6,075 nt of DNA from contig WLLG01000155.1 of the NCBI GenBank assembly GCA_009700815.1, positions 1-6,075 of the forward strand. Direction: 5' to 3'. Shown here one piece after another: positions 5,686 through 6,075 of the stretch. This stretch comes from Actinomycetota bacterium. GTDB lineage: Bacteria; Actinomycetota; Acidimicrobiia; Acidimicrobiales; Microtrichaceae. Both the position numbers and the translations under genes were made by a program. The notes under the pieces were generated by a model that did no database searches, was not told where the DNA came from, and worked only from the letters and a program-made list of their open reading frames with translations. Every line of letters begins with the position of its first letter. Position 1 is the first letter of the stretch.

Positions 5686-6075
5686 TCGGCTCGCTCCGCT
5701 GGCTCTGCTGACTCGGTGGGCCCTGCTGGCTCTGCACGCTCTGCCGAAAGGCGCTCTTGGAATAGCCACAGGAACGCTGCCCAGACCAGTAGGAGCCAGC
5801 CTGTCGCTAGGAGCCATCCTCCCAGCACATCGGTCCCCCAGTGCCGAGCGAGAATCACTCGACTTGGCCCCACAAGTACGCCAACTGTGACGATCACGGC
5901 GCTTGCTGCTCGTGACCACCGCTTCGGGAAGATGTACAAGACGATGATTCCGATAGCGACCCAACTGGCTACTCCAGTAAAGGTGTGGCCCGAGGGGAAC
6001 GAGGTACCGGCTTGTCGAGCTGTGAACTCGCCCCAAGGTGGACGGTCCCGAGCAACGAGATACTTGACCGAGTTA
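5649..6075 (-). CDS. PAP2-superfamily membrane phosphatase, partial (5' end outside window)
   Basis: The minus-strand frame is open from the right edge to a stop at 5649-5651, giving 141 codons. All three motifs of the PAP2 phosphatase signature are present in order: KYLVARDRP (K-x6-RP), PSGH (coding bases 5985-5996), and SRVILARHWGTD (SR-x5-H-x3-D), including both catalytic histidines. Two or three hydrophobic helices surround them (GVASWVAIGIIVLYIF, AVIVTVGVLVG, LGGWLLATGWLLLVWAAFLWLF). The enzyme should dephosphorylate a lipid phosphate or undecaprenyl diphosphate at the membrane, but the substrate cannot be decided. The N-terminal helices are off the window. The last 35 or so residues are an Ala/Glu/Pro-rich hydrophilic tail, probably dispensable for catalysis. 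It converges with the alkylsulfatase gene and overlaps its last 37 bases. Nothing suggests a functional link to it. Confidence 0.88.
   Translation of the reverse strand, partial: NSVKYLVARDRPPWGEFTARQAGTSFPSGHTFTGVASWVAIGIIVLYIFPKRWSRAASAVIVTVGVLVGPSRVILARHWGTDVLGGWLLATGWLLLVWAAFLWLFQERLSAERAEPAGPTESAEPAERADQGSIIEKNKSN
5698..5735. repeat. 27-bp-spaced direct repeat in the PAP2 gene tail
   Basis: GCTGGCTCTGC at 5698-5708 recurs at 5725-5735, exactly nine codons apart, and encodes the repeated AEPA of the Ala/Glu/Pro tail. It probably reflects low-complexity expansion of a linker. Confidence 0.5.

Noticed and set aside
5649..5939. A short PAP2-like protein starting at TTG 5939
   Set aside because: The frame stays open upstream to the window edge and contains the KxxxxxxRP and PSGH motifs, so the true start is off the window.
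5623..6036. A 137-codon minus-strand open frame in the PAP2 region
   Set aside because: It is an Arg/Ser-rich out-of-frame shadow. The overlapping frame carries all three PAP2 motifs.

Overview
The window looks like a chromosomal stretch from a moderately GC-rich actinobacterium. The evidence for that is the architecture of the lipoprotein acyl-esterase at the left edge, GTG starts, a lack of Shine-Dalgarno sequences next to TANNNT boxes (typical of leaderless actinobacterial mRNAs), and codon use rich in G/C third positions. I cannot name the genus. No rRNA, tRNA, CRISPR array, insertion sequence or phage gene is visible.

Layout: (1) 1-791, minus strand: the 5' part of a secreted lipoprotein of the CocE/NonD (peptidase S15-type) alpha/beta-hydrolase family, cut by the window edge at its predicted nucleophile serine. 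(2) 792-991: a 200-base divergent intergenic region with a 9-bp inverted repeat whose right arm covers the putative -10 box of the next gene. (3) 992-2314 and 2358-3677, plus strand: two tandem, roughly 80% identical major facilitator superfamily (MFS) transporters that align without internal gaps. (4) 3742-5685, plus strand: a full-length metallo-beta-lactamase-fold alkylsulfatase of the SdsA1/BDS1 type with no signal peptide. (5) 5649-6075, minus strand: the 3' part of a PAP2-type membrane phosphatase, convergent with the sulfatase and overlapping its 3' end by 37 bases.

The two transporters and the sulfatase may form a functional group. The sulfatase looks cytoplasmic, so a sulfate-ester substrate would have to enter the cell or its products leave it, and the adjacent MFS pair could do either. 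This is inference from gene order. Each of the three plus-strand genes has a TANNNT hexamer exactly six bases before its start codon, so each may have its own leaderless promoter even though the gaps (43 and 64 bases) would also suit one operon.

Most notable observations: the repeated leaderless-promoter geometry, the inverted repeat over the first of these promoters, the mosaic conservation of the transporter pair, and the signal-less sulfatase with a 12-bp tandem repeat in its C-terminal domain. None of these amounts to a clearly new biological system.
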